DNA from: Deroplatys truncata
Lineage: Eukaryota; Arthropoda; Insecta; Mantodea; Mantidae
NCBI GenBank assembly: GCA_030765065.1
Contig: CM060982.1
Location: 12,521,630 to 12,585,629, forward strand
Reading direction: 5' to 3'
DNA length: 64,000 nt
A model generated the notes under the pieces. That model worked only from the letters and a program-made list of their open reading frames with translations, did no database searches and was not told the DNA's origin. This document shows, in pieces, positions 1 through 10,311 of the stretch (positions are counted from its first letter, which is position 1; each line of letters opens with the position of its first letter). The position numbers and the translations under genes are program-made.

Positions 1-246
1 TTGTTAGATATTTCACAGGAACATAATACAACTGGGGATTCATCGTAACCATTTATTCCTATTGCATAGCTAAAGTGCAGATGAAATTATGCTATTTAGG
101 CTAGATTTTGGCCAAGGCGTTTGTTAAATAGGCCAGATTTCAGGCTATAAGCCTTTTACGATATTATATGGCTAAACGCTACTGTAAAAATGCTAGATTT
201 AGCCATAAAATAGCTAAGTTGGCGAAACTGATCTCGGATCTTGTAC
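1..246. other. Left flank, no gene seen
   Basis: AT-rich sequence with a loosely repeated GCTAGATTT/GCCAGATTT motif. I see no coding frame, RNA gene or element end here. It ends at the TA (247-248) that flanks the first transposon. Confidence 0.5.
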
Positions 247-248
247 TA

Positions 249-361
249 GCGCTTGCAGAAAGCTACCCGAAGTTGCCCGACGAAGTTCGACGCCGAACGA
301 AAGGGAACGATCTTCCAGTTCAAGGGGGAAGGTAGACTCTGTGAGGTTTAACTTGGCAGGT
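249..361 (+). repeat. Left terminal inverted repeat of the DD82E transposon
   Basis: Starts GCGCTTGCAGAAAGCTACCC and is mirrored by 7379-7473 plus 2155-2175. The inner edge is GAGGTTTAACTTG on the left and GAGGTTTAAGTTG in the complement of 2155-2170. Similarity is high, with small indels near 285-295. Confidence 0.8.
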
Positions 362-740
362 TTTCTACTGTCTTTGTCTCACACAGAGTGCTGTCCTTGT
401 CTAGAACAGGGGGTGGAACAGCAACCACTTCTTTCTTGCGATTTGTGGAAATTCCAGACCCGCAGAAGCTCGTATCCTTCCGCTTCTATTGTATGCTGAC
501 TGAAGGTTACAGTGGCGTATGAGCTGCGAACTGTGAGTTTGGTGTTTTGTGTTTTGTGTTTTACACGATACGCAAGATGTTTTCAGTGTTACAGCATATG
601 GATATAATGTTGAATTATTTTCTAGTAGTTTTGGTTGTATTTGTATTGTTTCAAATTGGGTCTCGAGGGAAAGTTCTAAAATCAGATGGTAGGGAAATGG
701 TAGTAAAGTTCACAGTTTCTTCAGTGATGAATGTGACGCG

Positions 741-2102
741 TTGAAATGTGGAAAGCCGACTATTTCAGTGACTAGTATAGTTGAGAGAACTGCTGCTGCT
801 ACAGGTGTTTCTGCTCGTTCCGTCCAGCGAATTTTAAAAGAACACAAAAATACTGAAGCTAGTGGCGGTAGATTGCAAACTCCAGGCAAGAAGCGCTCGA
901 ATAGGAGATCGCAAAAAACAGAAATAGACTCATTCACGACAGCTGCTATTAAGCGAACAATCTATTCGCTATATCGTACGGACTTTCTGCCTAGTTTGCA
1001 GGCCATTTATGAGGCTTTAAAAGTTCAAGACTTACTGAAAGGAAGCGTGTGGTCGGTAAGAAAAATTCTTAGAAAGCTTAATTTCAGTTATAGCAAAAAT
1101 TCGCAAGGAAGACGTTTTTTAATGGAACGAATGGATATTGTTTCTAAACGATTTCAGTTTTTAAGACGAATGAAGGAACTGAGGGCTACTGGTAGGTCTA
1201 TAGTGTACCTTGACGAAACGTGGGTAAATATAAACCATACGAGAAATAAGGTGTGGAAGTGTGACGGTGATGAAAATGATTTCCCTCTTAAAACACCAAT
1301 AGGCAAAGGACAGCGATTTATAGTTGTACATGCTGGATGTTCAACAGGGTTCATTCCTAATGCCTTGCTAACTTTTAAGTCAAAATCCAGTAAAGACTAC
1401 CATGAAGAAATGGATAACAGTATTTTCAAGGATTGGTTTGTTAATAAACTGCTACTTAACATTCCTTCTAATAGTGTCATCGTTATGGACAATGCCCCTT
1501 ATCATTCCATAGAAATTAATAAAGCACCCACTTCATCTTCACTGAAATCCCATATGCAGGAATGGCTCCGTAATAGAAATATTGAGTTTGATCCCCGAGC
1601 GACAAAACCAGTGCTATATGAGCTAATTAAATTGAAAAAAGACAATTTCAAAGTTTATGAAATAGATACACTAGCAGAAATGCATGGACATACCATAGTA
1701 CGGTTGCCACCTTATCACTGTGATTTTAACGCTATAGAACTTATATGGGCGCAAGTCAAGAACGATGTTGCCAAACATAATATTTCATTTAACAGTGGTG
1801 ATGTAAAAGCGTTGTTTGATAATGCGATTACAAAAGTGACTCCAGACAACTGGAAAAGGGCGTGTGAGCATGTACAAAGCACTGAACAGTTTTACTGGGA
1901 GAAAGACGGTCTGGTAGATGAAATTACGGACAGATTAGTCATAAATTTAGAAGAATCGAAATCGGAAGATGAGTACGAATATTCGTTTGAAGTCTCTGAT
2001 GGTGAATCGGAGAATGAACAACAACCGGTCGCCGAGGAGGAGGGGCATCCCGCCACTGATGCTTGTTTGGCTGGTGTATCTGCTTTGCCTGCGTCACCAT
2101 AA
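741..2102 (+). CDS. DDE transposase, Tc1/mariner-like, DD82E spacing
   Basis: The frame encodes 453 residues. Residues 5-35 look like a helix-turn-helix (VSARSVQRILKEH), followed by a basic stretch and a second helical DNA-binding part up to about residue 115. The catalytic acidic residues are D158 in VYLDETWVN, D250 in VIVMDNAPYHS and E333 in NAIELIWAQVK. There are 82 residues between the second D and the E, far more than the 34-39 usual in Tc1/mariner. The C-terminus is acidic (about residues 400-453). The first codon shown is TTG. The frame stays open upstream only to a TAG at 690-692 with no in-frame ATG, and the first ATG is codon 128. So the true start is either in a spliced upstream exon (a TTTCTTCAG acceptor-like site ends at 724), lost by mutation, or frameshifted. 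The catalytic core looks intact. The product would bind the terminal repeats and move the element in the nucleus. Confidence 0.85.
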   Translation: MKCGKPTISVTSIVERTAAATGVSARSVQRILKEHKNTEASGGRLQTPGKKRSNRRSQKTEIDSFTTAAIKRTIYSLYRTDFLPSLQAIYEALKVQDLLKGSVWSVRKILRKLNFSYSKNSQGRRFLMERMDIVSKRFQFLRRMKELRATGRSIVYLDETWVNINHTRNKVWKCDGDENDFPLKTPIGKGQRFIVVHAGCSTGFIPNALLTFKSKSSKDYHEEMDNSIFKDWFVNKLLLNIPSNSVIVMDNAPYHSIEINKAPTSSSLKSHMQEWLRNRNIEFDPRATKPVLYELIKLKKDNFKVYEIDTLAEMHGHTIVRLPPYHCDFNAIELIWAQVKNDVAKHNISFNSGDVKALFDNAITKVTPDNWKRACEHVQSTEQFYWEKDGLVDEITDRLVINLEESKSEDEYEYSFEVSDGESENEQQPVAEEEGHPATDACLAGVSALPASP

Positions 2103-2154
2103 AGCGAGAGCGAGATGGTGAGTACTCCTTTCTCTGTCTAAAAGGGACACGACA

Positions 2155-2175
2155 ACTTAAACCTCACGGACAGTA
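2155..2175 (+). repeat. Inner part of the split right terminal repeat
   Basis: ACTTAAACCTCAC followed by GGACAG and TA. It is the complement of the inner edge of the left repeat (GAGGTTTAACTTG). It ends exactly at the TA that flanks the foldback element, and the repeat resumes at 7379 with CCTTCCCCCTTGAACTGG. Confidence 0.72.
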
Positions 2176-4531
2176 GTCCATTCCGGCACATTTTGCCCCC
2201 ATTGGCTGTGGTCAAATATGTAACGTGGAACGTTGGCGCGCGCATTTCGACTGGCAATTGAAAGTGAATACATAAAGCCATGCGTTTCAAAGCATGAATT
2301 TGTACATACATAGTACAAATCGGTTTAAGTTCAGTACCTTCCAAAGATGCAACACAAAGATTTTCAAGAAAGTTCCCCACCCAAAATAACCATTATACTC
2401 CTCCCCATTCCTGATATGTCTTTTGTGATATTCTCATCTTGCTACAGTGCCAGTCTCTACAGACATAGCAGGTTTGATATTGGACTTTAAATACTTAAGC
2501 TACCATGCAAATACTATTGCTGGATAGAAAGTAGTAGGAATACCGGTAGCACACAGTAATTGTATAATTGTTAGTCAATGGGATAGATGGATCTGTTGCA
2601 TCCCAGTTTTATATGTTATAATGTGTTATGTATATGCAAACTCCACCATCTTCTAAATGTTTTCTTATACAGGGTGAAAGGTATTGCTTGAACTGTAATA
2701 AAATGGCTATTAGACACAGGCACAAGGAACATCACTATGTTTCATTTTGGTAGGTTTAATGACAAAAATTGTATTGGACATATTTGCACTACTCATTATA
2801 TAGAATCCATGATTAACGTACAGTTCAAGCAGTACCTTCCACCCTGTATACTGTCTTCCCAAATAATACCCATGCAGTAATAATGAGAATTTCTCGTTTC
2901 AGGTGATGTCTTTCTCAAACATGTCTTCAAGGTAATAGAAATTACATGGGAAATTGAAATTTAAGCATAACATAAGTATAAAGTTATAATTTCGAGCTTA
3001 TTCAAAGTGAATTAATCATCATAATAGTATCAACTTCATGTAAGCAATTTATTGTAGGGCAGATTGCATGTGATGGTGATGAACACTTATTTGCTATTGT
3101 TGTCCTACTGTAATGCGTGTCGAGAAGTTTACTGTTGAAATGGTGATGGTTTACAAATTTTCTCTCTTGGATAATGCATGATGGGGAGGGGAGCATCCCC
3201 CCCCAAAGGCTGTTCTTGGCTTTGGGTATATTCCTACTTACTCCATATACTTCATAATTGTATGATGTGTTCAATTTCCCTGAGCATTGCTCACAGTGGA
3301 GCCAAATGAACAAACACAAACATCACTGTATGGGCTCCATTTGTTTTTTTCCCATATGACCTGTCAATAAATTTAAGGTTCCCATGTGCTGTAGGACCTC
3401 CACTGTGTTATACCAAATGTTATATATAGAACCTTTCCCAGGAAAAGGAATCAAAGTGTATTTTGTATTCAATAACTGTAAGTTTTATTAACTAGAACTG
3501 GCTTTGTGTATGCATAAGTGACTAAGTGCAATTACAATTACCTATAAGATCATTCCAATAGATTGTAATAACAGACATTCAAGAGGTTAGAATTTAATGG
3601 ACATTTTAATTGGGTAGGCCAATCAAATGTATATTAATGTAGGCACATGTTCCTTAAAATACCATACAAATGTATTATACAGTATTATTAAATATGAATG
3701 TGAATGCAATGTCTCTAAATAATAACAATGTCTCTTTGTGTTTAGCCATATCACACCCACCCTTCATAATTGTCAATCACTTTAACATGTAGTTTAGTGT
3801 GCCAGTATTAATTGTTTTTCATATGTTGACTGCAGAAAGAATGTAACAGCACATGCTGGTTTATAAATTTGGGTGGCTGGATGAGACACTCGTTCATTAG
3901 TATTGCTCTCTGTCCTCCATAGTATTTTTTATTTTAATGTCCCTTTTAACTTCACAGGTTTACAGAGATTGAAGACTGGTGGGAGGGGGATGACAATGAT
4001 GAAGATGGTGCAATTGATGGAATTATGGTGGGGAAAACGAGAGAACGTTCATTCTAAGTGCCATTTTATCTACCACAAAATCCCACCTCTGATCCCTAGG
4101 ATTGAATCCAGGCTTTTTTGTGAGAGGCCATAGTGCTGCCCAATTAGAAGTATGAATGAGGCAACATTTAAAAAAAGAGATAGCATTACTCAATACTATC
4201 AAGTAATGAAGATAGCATTACTCAATATTATCAAGTAATGAAACCAAGAAGTTGTTTTACAAGGCAGCTCCCACTATGACTTCACAAATGAGGTGTATGT
4301 AAATAAAGTAGATACTTAAAAAAGAATAACTATTTCAGCAGATATTTTGCCATGCATTACATATTATACATTTATATAATTTAAGTTGGGTGTTTTGTCA
4401 TAAATATGGTAGCTGACATTTCGATATGTAGAAATCATTCAGCAATAATGTGGTAATACACAAGTTTTATGTAACTATTTGTGCTTCCAAGGCCAGCGCT
4501 TAACCGAGTTACCCAGATTGACAAAAAAGTC
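2176..4531 (+). repeat. Left arm of the foldback element
   Basis: Pairs with 4811-7376 in inverse orientation over its whole length. The arm's inner edge is the block GCGCTTAACCGAGTTACCC near 4497-4515, mirrored near 4821-4839. It has one copy of the segment that is present three times in the other arm. Confidence 0.85.
2670..2846. mobile_element. 177-bp MITE, mariner-type, in left arm
   Basis: Terminal inverted repeats of about 28 bp: CAGGGTGAAAGGTATTGCTT on the left and, from the complement, CAGGGTGGAAGGTACTGCTT on the right. TA flanks both ends (2668-2669, 2847-2848). It is non-coding. The same MITE lies at the mirrored place in the right arm, so it was present before the arm was duplicated. 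Confidence 0.8.
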
Positions 4532-4810
4532 CCAAAGATATACAGTACATATGGAGAATTTTCTGTTTATGAAATGCTTTAAGTTATTTTGCAATGAAAA
4601 GAGCATTATGTCCTAATTTATTTATTTGGTAGAACAGCAGGAAATAGTGTTTGAGCACAACACTAATACACATCCAAAATCAAACTATGGATCCCAAACT
4701 ATTATCATTACATCACATTCAAAATTGAAATAGGTATCAGACATAACCTTTGAGCATGAGTTCTCTTGTTCGTTTTACGATATTAGTGTGCAATCCATAA
4801 AAATAAACTT
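4532..4810. other. Loop between the foldback arms
   Basis: 279 bp of AT-rich sequence present once. No frame, RNA or repeat is visible in it. Confidence 0.7.
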
Positions 4811-5553
4811 GACTTTTTGTCAATCTGGGTAACTCGGTTAAGCGCTGGCCTTGGAAGCACAAATAGTTACATAAAACTTGTGTATTACCACATTATTGCT
4901 GAATGATTTCTACATATCGAAATGTCAGCTACCATATTTATGACAAAACACCCAACTTGAATTATATAAATGCATAATATATATTGCATGGCAAAATATC
5001 TGCTGAAATAGTTATTCTTTTTTAAGTATCTACTTTATTTACATACACCTCATTTGTGAAGTCATAGTGGGAGCTGCCTTGTAAAACAACTTCTTCGTTT
5101 CATTACTTGATAGTATTGAGTAATGCTATCTCTGTTTTAAATGTTGTCTCATATTCACACTTCTAATTGGGTAGCACTATGGCCTCTCACAAAAAGCCTG
5201 GATTCAATCCTAGGGATCAGAGTTGGGATTTTGTGGTAGATAAAATGGCACTTAGAATGAATGTTCTCTGGTTTTCCCCACCATAATTCCATCAATTGCA
5301 CCATCTTCATCATTGTCATCCCCCCCGGTCTCCAATCTCTGTAAACCTGTGAAGTTACAAGGGACATTAAAATTAAAAATACTATGGAGGACAGAGAGCA
5401 ATACTAATGAACGAGTGTCTCATCCAGCCACCCAAATTTATAAATCAGCATGTGCTGTTACATTCTTTCTGCAGTCAACATATGAAAAAACAATTAATAC
5501 TGGCACACTAAACTACATGTTAAAGTGATTGACAATTATGAAGGGTGGGTGTG

Positions 5554-5934
5554 ATATGGTTAAACACAATGAGACATTGTTATTATTTAGAGACATTGCA
5601 TTCACATTCATATTTAACAATGCTGTATAATACATTTGTATGGTATTTTAAGGAACATGTGCCTACATTAATATACATTTGAATGGTTAAACACAAGGAG
5701 ACATTGTTATTATTTAGAGACATTGCATTCACATTCATGTTTAATAATACTATATAATACATTTGTATGGTATTTTAAGGAACATGTGCGTACATAAATA
5801 TACATTTGAATGGTTAAACACAAGGAGACATTGTTATTATTTAGAGACATTGCATTTACATTCATATTTAATAATAGTATATAATACATTTGTATGGTAT
5901 TTTAAGGAACATGTGCGTACATAAATATACATTT
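5554..5934 (+). repeat. Three tandem 127-bp units in the right arm
   Basis: Units at 5554-5680, 5681-5807 and 5808-5934, each starting near GATATGGTTAAACAC or GAATGGTTAAACAC and containing GACATTGTTATTATTTAGAG and GGAACATGTGC. The left arm has one unit (about 3620-3760). Units two and three share GTGCGTACATAAATATAC, while unit one has GTGCCTACATTAATATAC, so expansion happened in this arm. Confidence 0.85.
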
Positions 5935-6705
5935 GAATGGCCTACCCAATTAAAATGTCCATTAAATTCTAACCACTTGAATGTCTGTTATTACAATCTA
6001 TTGGAATGATCTTATAGGTAATTGCACTTAGTCACTTATGCATACACAAAGCCAGTTCTAGTTAATGAAACTTACGGTTGTTGAATAGAAAATACACTTT
6101 GATTGCTTTTCCTGGGAAAGGTTCTATATATAACATTTGATGTAACACAGTGGAGGTCCTACAGCACATGGGAACCTTAAATTTATTGACAGGTCATATG
6201 GGAAAAAAACAAATGGAGCCCATACAGTGATGTTTGTGTTTGTTCATTTGGCTCCACTGTGAGCAATACTCAGGGAAATTGAACACATCATACAATTATG
6301 TAGTATACAGAGTAAGTAGGAACATACCCAAAGCCAAGAACAGCCTTTGGGGGGATGCTCTCCTCCCCATCATGCATTATCTAAGAGAGAAAAATTTGTA
6401 AACCATCACCATTTCAACAGTAAACTTCTCGACACTCATTACAGTAGGACAACAATAGCAAATAAGTGTTAATCACCATCACATGCAATCTGCCCTACAA
6501 TAAATTCTTTACATGAGATTGATACTATTATGATGATTAATTCACTTTGAATAAGCTCGAAATTATAACTTTATACTTATGTTATGCTTAAATTTCAATT
6601 TCCCATGTAATTTCTATTACCTTGAAGACATATTTGAGAAAGACATCACTTGAAACGAGAAATTCTCATTATTACTGCATGGATATTATTTGGGAAGACA
6701 GTATA

Positions 6706-6882
6706 CAGGGTGGAAGGTGCTGCTTGAACTGTACATTAATCATGGATTCTATATAATGAGTAGTGCAAATATGTCCAATACAATTTTTGTCATTAAACCT
6801 ACCAAAATGAAACATAGTGGAGTTCCTTGTGCCTGTGTCTATTAGCCATTTTATTACAGTTCAAGCAATACCTTTCACCCTG
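6706..6882. mobile_element. 177-bp MITE, second copy, in right arm
   Basis: Mirror copy of the MITE at 2670-2846, same length, CAGGGTGGAAGG at one end and CAGGGTGAAAGG at the other on the complement. TA on both sides. Confidence 0.8.
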
Positions 6883-7378
6883 TATAAGAAAACATTTAGA
6901 AGATGGTGGAGTTTGCATATACATAACACATTATAACATATAAAACTGGGATGCAACAGATCCATCTATCCCATTGACTAACAATTATACAATCACTGTG
7001 TGCTACCGGTATTCCTACTACTTTCTATCCAGCAATAGTATTTACATGGTAGCCTAAGTATTTAAAGTCCAATATCAAACCTGCTATGTCTGTAGAGACT
7101 GGCACTGTAGCAAGATGACAATATCACAAAAGACATGTCAGGAATGGGGAGGAGTATAATGGTTATTTTGGGTGGGGAATTTTCTTGAAAATCTTTGTGT
7201 TGCATCTTTGGAAGGTACTGAACTTAAACCGATTTGTACTATGTATGTACAAATTCATGCTTTGAAACGCATGGCTCTATGTATTCACTTTCAATTGCTA
7301 GTCGAAATGCGCGCGCCAACGTTCTACGTTACGTATTTGACCACAGCCAATGGGGGCAAAATGTGCCGGGATGGACTA

Positions 7379-7473
7379 CCTTCCCCCTTGAACTGGAAGA
7401 TCGTTCCCTTTCGTTCATTTTCGGCATTCGCTTGAACTTCGTCGGGCAACTTCGGGGAGCTATCTGCAAGCGC
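7379..7473 (-). repeat. Outer part of the split right terminal repeat
   Basis: Complement of 249-343. It ends GCAAGCGC just before TA 7474-7475. It has the same blocks as the left terminal repeat in reverse order. Confidence 0.8.
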
Positions 7474-7475
7474 TA

Positions 7476-7778
7476 GTGGGGTTAGGAAAGCACGTTATAC
7501 CAACCTCCGACTTTGACCATCACCTCACACCCTCATTTTTTTGCCAAATTCAGTGCCTGCTTGGTAGTGAAAGTACCACTGGCGGTTTCCGACTGTGATA
7601 CATGTGAATTCTGCTCTCTGTAAGAGAGCAAGTGATAAAATTAGCAGTTAACAACAAACAGGTAATTATCAAACAAATGTGCGACATATTTCTTTAGATT
7701 TTGCGAATGTTGCGTGTACTGTTTTGATTGTATTCTTAATATTTGTTGCCGACGTTCGAATGAAAGGAAAACATAAAT
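7476..7778. other. Spacer between two related transposons
   Basis: About 300 bp without a supported gene. It probably includes the 5' part of the decayed transposon that follows, but I could not place its terminal repeat. Confidence 0.4.
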
Positions 7779-8105
7779 TCAAATGGCGGGGAAGTGATGG
7801 TTAATGTCCAGAGAAACTTTAATGGCGAACAACCCCTGAAATACAGAAAACCAGCAATTTCGGTGACGAGTACAATCGAAAAAAGTGCTGCAGTTGTATC
7901 TTCTCCCACTGTTAAAGCATTCTAAAAGAACAAAATAAAGCGCAAGTAAGCAATAGCCTTTTGGAGATCCCGGTGAAAAACGATGCAATAGAGTATTCGA
8001 AAATACAGTGATCCACTCCTTCGTGTCGCGGCGATTAGAATAATGGTCTATTCAATGTATAGAACGCATTTTCTACTTAGTTTAGAATATATAAATAGTA
8101 AGTAA
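7779..8105 (+). pseudogene. Remnant of a DD82E-type transposase, N-terminal part
   Basis: Reading across several stops and frameshifts gives segments that align with the 741-2102 transposase: KPAISVTSTIEKSAA matches its residues 5-19 and VYSMYRTHFLLSLEYI matches its residues 74-89. The similarity stops near 8105, where a LINE 3' end begins. The middle and C-terminal parts of such a gene reappear at 21790-23110, so this may be one copy split by later insertions. The join is not clean, however: both sides contain a version of the LPSLQAI region, so two different copies cannot be excluded. Confidence 0.65.
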
Positions 8106-8422
8106 TTATTGTTATACTACAAACACAATTTATTGATACAATACAATAATTATATCAACATAAACCATAATACAATATGTACAATTTAACTGTATATTTA
8201 ACCTTCTTATCTCTACATTGAGTTGCTTTAGCCCCTAGCGCCCAAAAGACTCAAACCCTGCAGTCGCCGAGCTCTTGGGTCCTATTTATAGCTTAAAATT
8301 CATACATACTATTATTTAACTTGCTTCTCCCTCTTGCTTACTAATTTTCCTCACCCATCTGGCTTTTACTCTACCTAAAAGTTTTCCTACTTCTATTATG
8401 TTTTTTTTTAGCGATTTTATGT

Positions 8423-10030
8423 TCATAAGCTTTTACCCATGAATTTCATTTGGTAGATTTGTCCAATTCTTTGCCCGAATATCTTAGTTTCCTCACAATC
8501 CAAAATTATGTGCCAATTATCATACTTCATATTACACAAAGGGCATTCCTCTAGATCGCTCCATATTCTTAGGCCTTTCAATTTAATCACCCCTGTTATA
8601 GCCCATGCAAAACAATCTATCACATATATCAACACAAGTTTCCCTGTTCCAGTCCACTTTCATTTATCTATAAGTTCCCAAGGAACTTTTAAATTCAAAC
8701 TTGCGAATATTTCTTGTTTTGCAATATCTTCCAATTTCAATCTAATTTCTTTCCAAAACCCGCTTTATAGCAATTCCCTATCTTCCCACATATCTCCAAA
8801 ACCATTCTTCACCATAACTTCCTTTATCTTATTGAGTCAAGTATCTTTTTTATTAAGTCTTTCTTGTACAATCAAACACTGACGTAGAACATTTGCTCAT
8901 CTGGTGTCCTTATTTTAGTCGAATATTTCAAGACTCTTTCCACTATTTTTCCTCTAATTCCAATTCTTTGTAGTTCTGCCTGTGCCATCCCATTGGGTGA
9001 AGCTCTTGACAATCCCAAAACATGCTTGCAGAATTTTCTATGTGTCATTTATATTTACCCATCCTTCCTACAATCCCCAAATCTCCTCCCCAAAGAGCAT
9101 CTTTGCCTCAGCAGTTGCCATATAAAGTTTCTCTAACCGTTTTGGTTTCATCTTTGGTATTTTGTCCATACATTTTCTTACAGCTTTTAAGGCAAGTTTT
9201 CCTTTAACTGGCACCATTTTCTTCTGATCACTATTACCCTTACTATTTAATCTTACTCCTAAATAATAAAATGTATTAACTACCTCAACTTCTCTTCCTT
9301 GCCAGTGCCACCTCTCGTCTCTCTTCAACTTGTTTCCTTTTTTAAATACCATAATTTTTGTTTTACTAGCATTTATCCTTAAACTCCATTTCTTACATAA
9401 TATATCTATTGCGTTGTCTAATTTAACTATTACTACATTGCATATAGACCTTACCACAAAATCATCTGCGAATAACAAACCCGATGTTTCATTGTTATTA
9501 CTTATTGGCACATGCCTATTCTCCACGTTAATTGCCTCAATAATGTCATCTATAAATAAATTAAACAACACAGGACTTAACGTACAGCCTTGTCTAAGAC
9601 CCATATTATTTTGGATATTAATTTATTATTGATTATTTTAATTCAGAAATCATTGTTAGTGTATATTCTTTGTAAAAAAAAAAAAACAAAACCAATGCTC
9701 ATACCTTACTTACTCACTTTGAACCATAGTGCTTCCCGATTAATTTATCCAAACGCTTTTCAAAATTCACATGTAACATGCACAATCTCCATCTATTTTC
9801 TGCTAACTACTTATTTACCAGTGTGATTATTACAAAAATGTTATCTACTGTTCTTTTGTTTTGTCTAAAGCCTGCTTGGAACTGAGAAAATTGTCCTACT
9901 TCTGTCCATATTTGGACCCTTTCTGCCATAATCCCCGTGTATATCTTGCTTAGAAGGGATATTAGACGGATAGCTAATTCCCCTATAGTTCGTTGGGTTG
10001 CTCACGACCCCCTTGTTCTTGAATATTGGG
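8423..10030 (-). pseudogene. LINE ORF2, reverse transcriptase and C-terminal zinc motif
   Basis: The frame at 9068-9604 holds the RT catalytic segment GLRQGCTLSPVLFNLFIDD followed by LLFADDFVV, with FADD as the metal-binding motif. Upstream (9605-10030), in broken frames, is the region matching the NYRGI and FQAGFR blocks of LINE RTs. Downstream at 8423-8635 is CPLCNMKYDNWHIILDC, a C-x2-C-x8-H-x4-C motif typical of LINE ORF2 C-termini. The enzyme would copy LINE RNA at the nicked target. Several stops and a poly(A) slippage tract near 9676 separate the pieces, so this copy cannot make the protein. Confidence 0.8.
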
Positions 10031-10032
10031 AC

Positions 10033-10311
10033 TACAATAGCTGTTATAGTTCCCGAGGTCGCGGGTTCAAACCCGGCGTAGGGCGATGGATTTTTTCGGA
10101 ATAAAAATCCTTATCGTGGCTTTCTTCGGAAGGGAAGTAAAGCCGGTGATCCAGTGTCGTAGATTTACGGCACGTAAAGGAACCCCAACCTGATAGAGGC
10201 CTCTGGGAAAAATTAGTCTTTCACGCCCAATATAGAATGAGTCGCTAAGAACCACAACAGTTAAAGAGCGTCCATAAATAAAAAACTCAATTTAATTTTA
10301 CAATAGCTGTT
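10033..10311 (+). repeat. 13-bp target-site duplication around SINE-A
   Basis: TACAATAGCTGTT occurs at 10033-10045 and again at 10299-10311, immediately flanking the SINE. This proves that the SINE inserted into the already present LINE. Confidence 0.9.
10046..10298 (+). mobile_element. SINE-A copy 1 (5'-truncated)
   Basis: Begins inside the tRNA-derived head at the CCCGAGGTCGCGGGTTCAAA (B-box) region, lacks the A box, and ends CCATAAATAAAAAACTCAAT. The body matches the SINE copies at 22278, 28412, 28665, 37035 and 40045. Confidence 0.88.

Larger units (their letters stand above)
2176..7376. mobile_element. Foldback (long inverted repeat) DNA element inserted at TA
   Basis: The two ends are mirror images: left GTCCATTCCGGCACATTT and, on the complement at the right end, GTCCATCCCGGCACATTT. 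TA lies on both sides (2174-2175 and 7377-7378). The arms are 2176-4531 and 4811-7376 with a 279-bp loop between. All open frames in one arm recur as mirror copies in the other and show no known domain, so they are not genes. It carries no recognisable transposase. Its TA target and position suggest it was moved by a Tc1/mariner-type enzyme supplied elsewhere (inference). Confidence 0.8.
4811..7376 (-). repeat. Right arm of the foldback element
   Basis: Inverse copy of 2176-4531. It is about 210 bp longer because a 127-bp unit is repeated three times at 5554-5934. Point differences from the left arm are scattered along it, so the arms have diverged somewhat since they formed. Confidence 0.85.
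249..7473 (+). mobile_element. Tc1/mariner-like transposon (DD82E type), interrupted by a foldback element
   Basis: The element is bounded by TA at 247-248 and 7474-7475. Its termini are inverted repeats that start GCGCTTGCAG on both ends and continue through a shared GTTGCCCGACGAAGTTC block and a GGGAACGATCTTCCAG block. The left repeat runs to about 361. The right repeat is split: its inner part is at 2155-2175 and its outer part at 7379-7473, because a 5.2-kb element sits between them at a TA. Leaving out that insertion gives about 2.02 kb, an ordinary size for a Tc1/mariner element with one transposase gene. A single transposase frame lies at 741-2102 on the plus strand. The boundaries rest on directly visible repeats; assignment to IS630-Tc1-mariner rests on the DDE motifs and the TA target. 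Confidence 0.82.

Noticed and set aside
2138..2380. 80-residue frame MGNFLENLCVASLEG... and its mirror copy at 7172-7435
   Set aside because: They exist only because the arms are inverted copies. There is no codon-level conservation or domain, and another frame in the same place is also open.
3903..5367. Mirrored frames with MVQLMELWWGK at 3903-4133 and 5155-5367
   Set aside because: Again mirror images in the foldback arms; no known motif.
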